Assembly: GCA_029580855.1 (NCBI GenBank)
Contig: JAKPQH010000020.1
Coordinates: 1 to 42,282, forward strand
Length of the DNA: 42,282 nt
Reading direction: 5' to 3'
Source: a bacterium
GTDB taxonomy: Bacteria > Methylomirabilota > Methylomirabilia > Methylomirabilales > 2-02-FULL-66-22
Part shown: one piece after another, positions 41,977 to 42,282 of the stretch
How positions within the stretch are numbered: the stretch's first letter is position 1
Layout: every line of letters begins with the position of its first letter
Notes under the pieces: model-generated
The model's database searches: none
The model's input: the letters and a program-made list of their open reading frames with translations, nothing else
Told to the model about the DNA's origin: nothing
Made by a program: the position numbers and the translations under genes

Positions 41977-42027
41977 CGAAACGGGGGCGGGTTTCGACTT
42001 GACAGGGCTCCGTTTCCCTGCAATGAT
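41977..42027 (+). promoter_or_regulatory. Rightward promoter with CGAAAC inverted repeat
   Basis: TTGACA (41999-42004), a 17-bp spacer and AATGAT (42022-42027), preceded by CGAAAC-N8-GTTTCG (41977-41996). The string TTTCGACTTGACAGG (41992-42006) is identical to that of the MaoC promoter. It points off the right edge. The region 41833-42282 contains no gene I can support. Confidence 0.5.
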
Positions 42028-42176
42028 TTTTTTGTTTTCGTCTTTCCCGGCGTCTTCCACGCAATTTGGCGCGCCGGCGCCCCGGTTTTGCGGCACGCCT
42101 GCCCACTGCGAATGCGGGGCGCGGCATTGTTCATGACCGGCCGCTAGGAGCCTGTCGGAGAAAAAGCGGTGATACT

Positions 42177-42209
42177 CACGTCCGAACCTGAAGTGCCGAG
42201 GTTCACGTG
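42177..42209 (+). promoter_or_regulatory. Hairpin in the rightward leader
   Basis: CACGT and GAACCT pair with AGGTTC and ACGTG around a 9-base loop, with a two-base bulge. It lies about 145 bases after the predicted start of the rightward promoter and before the window ends; possible leader structure. Confidence 0.4.
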
Positions 42210-42282
42210 GCCGCGGCGTCCCGGCGGCTCGGGGGACGGCGCGGCCACGCTCCGGCGACGTCCGGCGCGTCTGGCCCTCACG

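Noticed and set aside
42147..42170. Insertion-sequence end (AGGAGCCTGTCGGAGAAA-like)
   Set aside because: The string resembles some IS termini, but there is no partner inverted repeat, target duplication or transposase in the window.

Overview
The window is about 42 kb of high-GC bacterial DNA that is densely coding and rich in solute importers. It holds two complete TRAP transporters, two peptide-type ABC importers, three class-III aminotransferases, and several acyl-CoA, amino-acid and peptide catabolic enzymes. A type I restriction-modification (RM) locus loaded with mobile and toxin-antitoxin genes interrupts this catabolic landscape. GC content, gene content and interspersed GTCATTCCGG-type palindromic repeats would fit an uncultured soil or subsurface bacterium such as Methylomirabilota/Rokubacteria or a proteobacterium. 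That placement is an inference: no rRNA or phylogenetic marker is present. I see no tRNA, rRNA or CRISPR array.

Layout. (1) 12-4796, minus strand: TRAP operon dctP-dctQ-dctM followed by a class-III aminotransferase. (2) 5485-9007, minus: ABC importer DppB-DppC-solute-binding protein. Divergent from it at 9203-12102, plus: an MmgE/PrpD-family protein overlapping an argininosuccinate-lyase-like C-N lyase. The set resembles an uptake-epimerise-cleave cassette for an aspartate-derived amine. (3) 12563-20651, minus: type I RM locus in the order hsdM, RAYT transposase, vapB, vapC, half-size hsdS, GIY-YIG nuclease plus palindromic repeats, hsdR. (4) 20776-22730, minus: a class-III aminotransferase next to a decayed polyamine/iron-type ABC transporter. 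(5) 23082-29128, minus: a peptide operon of C69 dipeptidase (frameshifted), M55 D-aminopeptidase, solute-binding protein, DppB and DppC. (6) 29401-33593, plus: a DapA-like aldolase/lyase with a DUF362 protein, a terminator, then a MaoC hydratase with an FAD oxidoreductase. (7) 33775-40564, minus: a seven-gene operon of IclR regulator, dctP, dctQ, dctM, D-2-hydroxyacid dehydrogenase, GSAM-like aminotransferase and RidA. (8) 41032-41832, minus: an enoyl-CoA hydratase.

How the parts fit. An almost identical 15-bp palindrome (TGCCACG-A-YGTGGCA) lies just downstream of a TTGACA-type promoter both in front of the IclR gene and in front of MaoC. This suggests that IclR autoregulates its TRAP/transaminase operon and also controls the facing MaoC/FAD unit, with a strong hairpin terminator between the converging operons. 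In the RM locus, vapC ends in an ATGA overlap with hsdS, and a TTGCAT-N17-TATCAT promoter with an operator-like inverted repeat lies ahead of vapB. The restriction specificity subunit therefore appears to be wired into a toxin-antitoxin operon. Strong hairpins separate three of the four solute-binding-protein genes from their downstream permease genes, and a weaker one follows the fourth, consistent with differential mRNA stability. Neither ABC importer has its own ATPase gene here.
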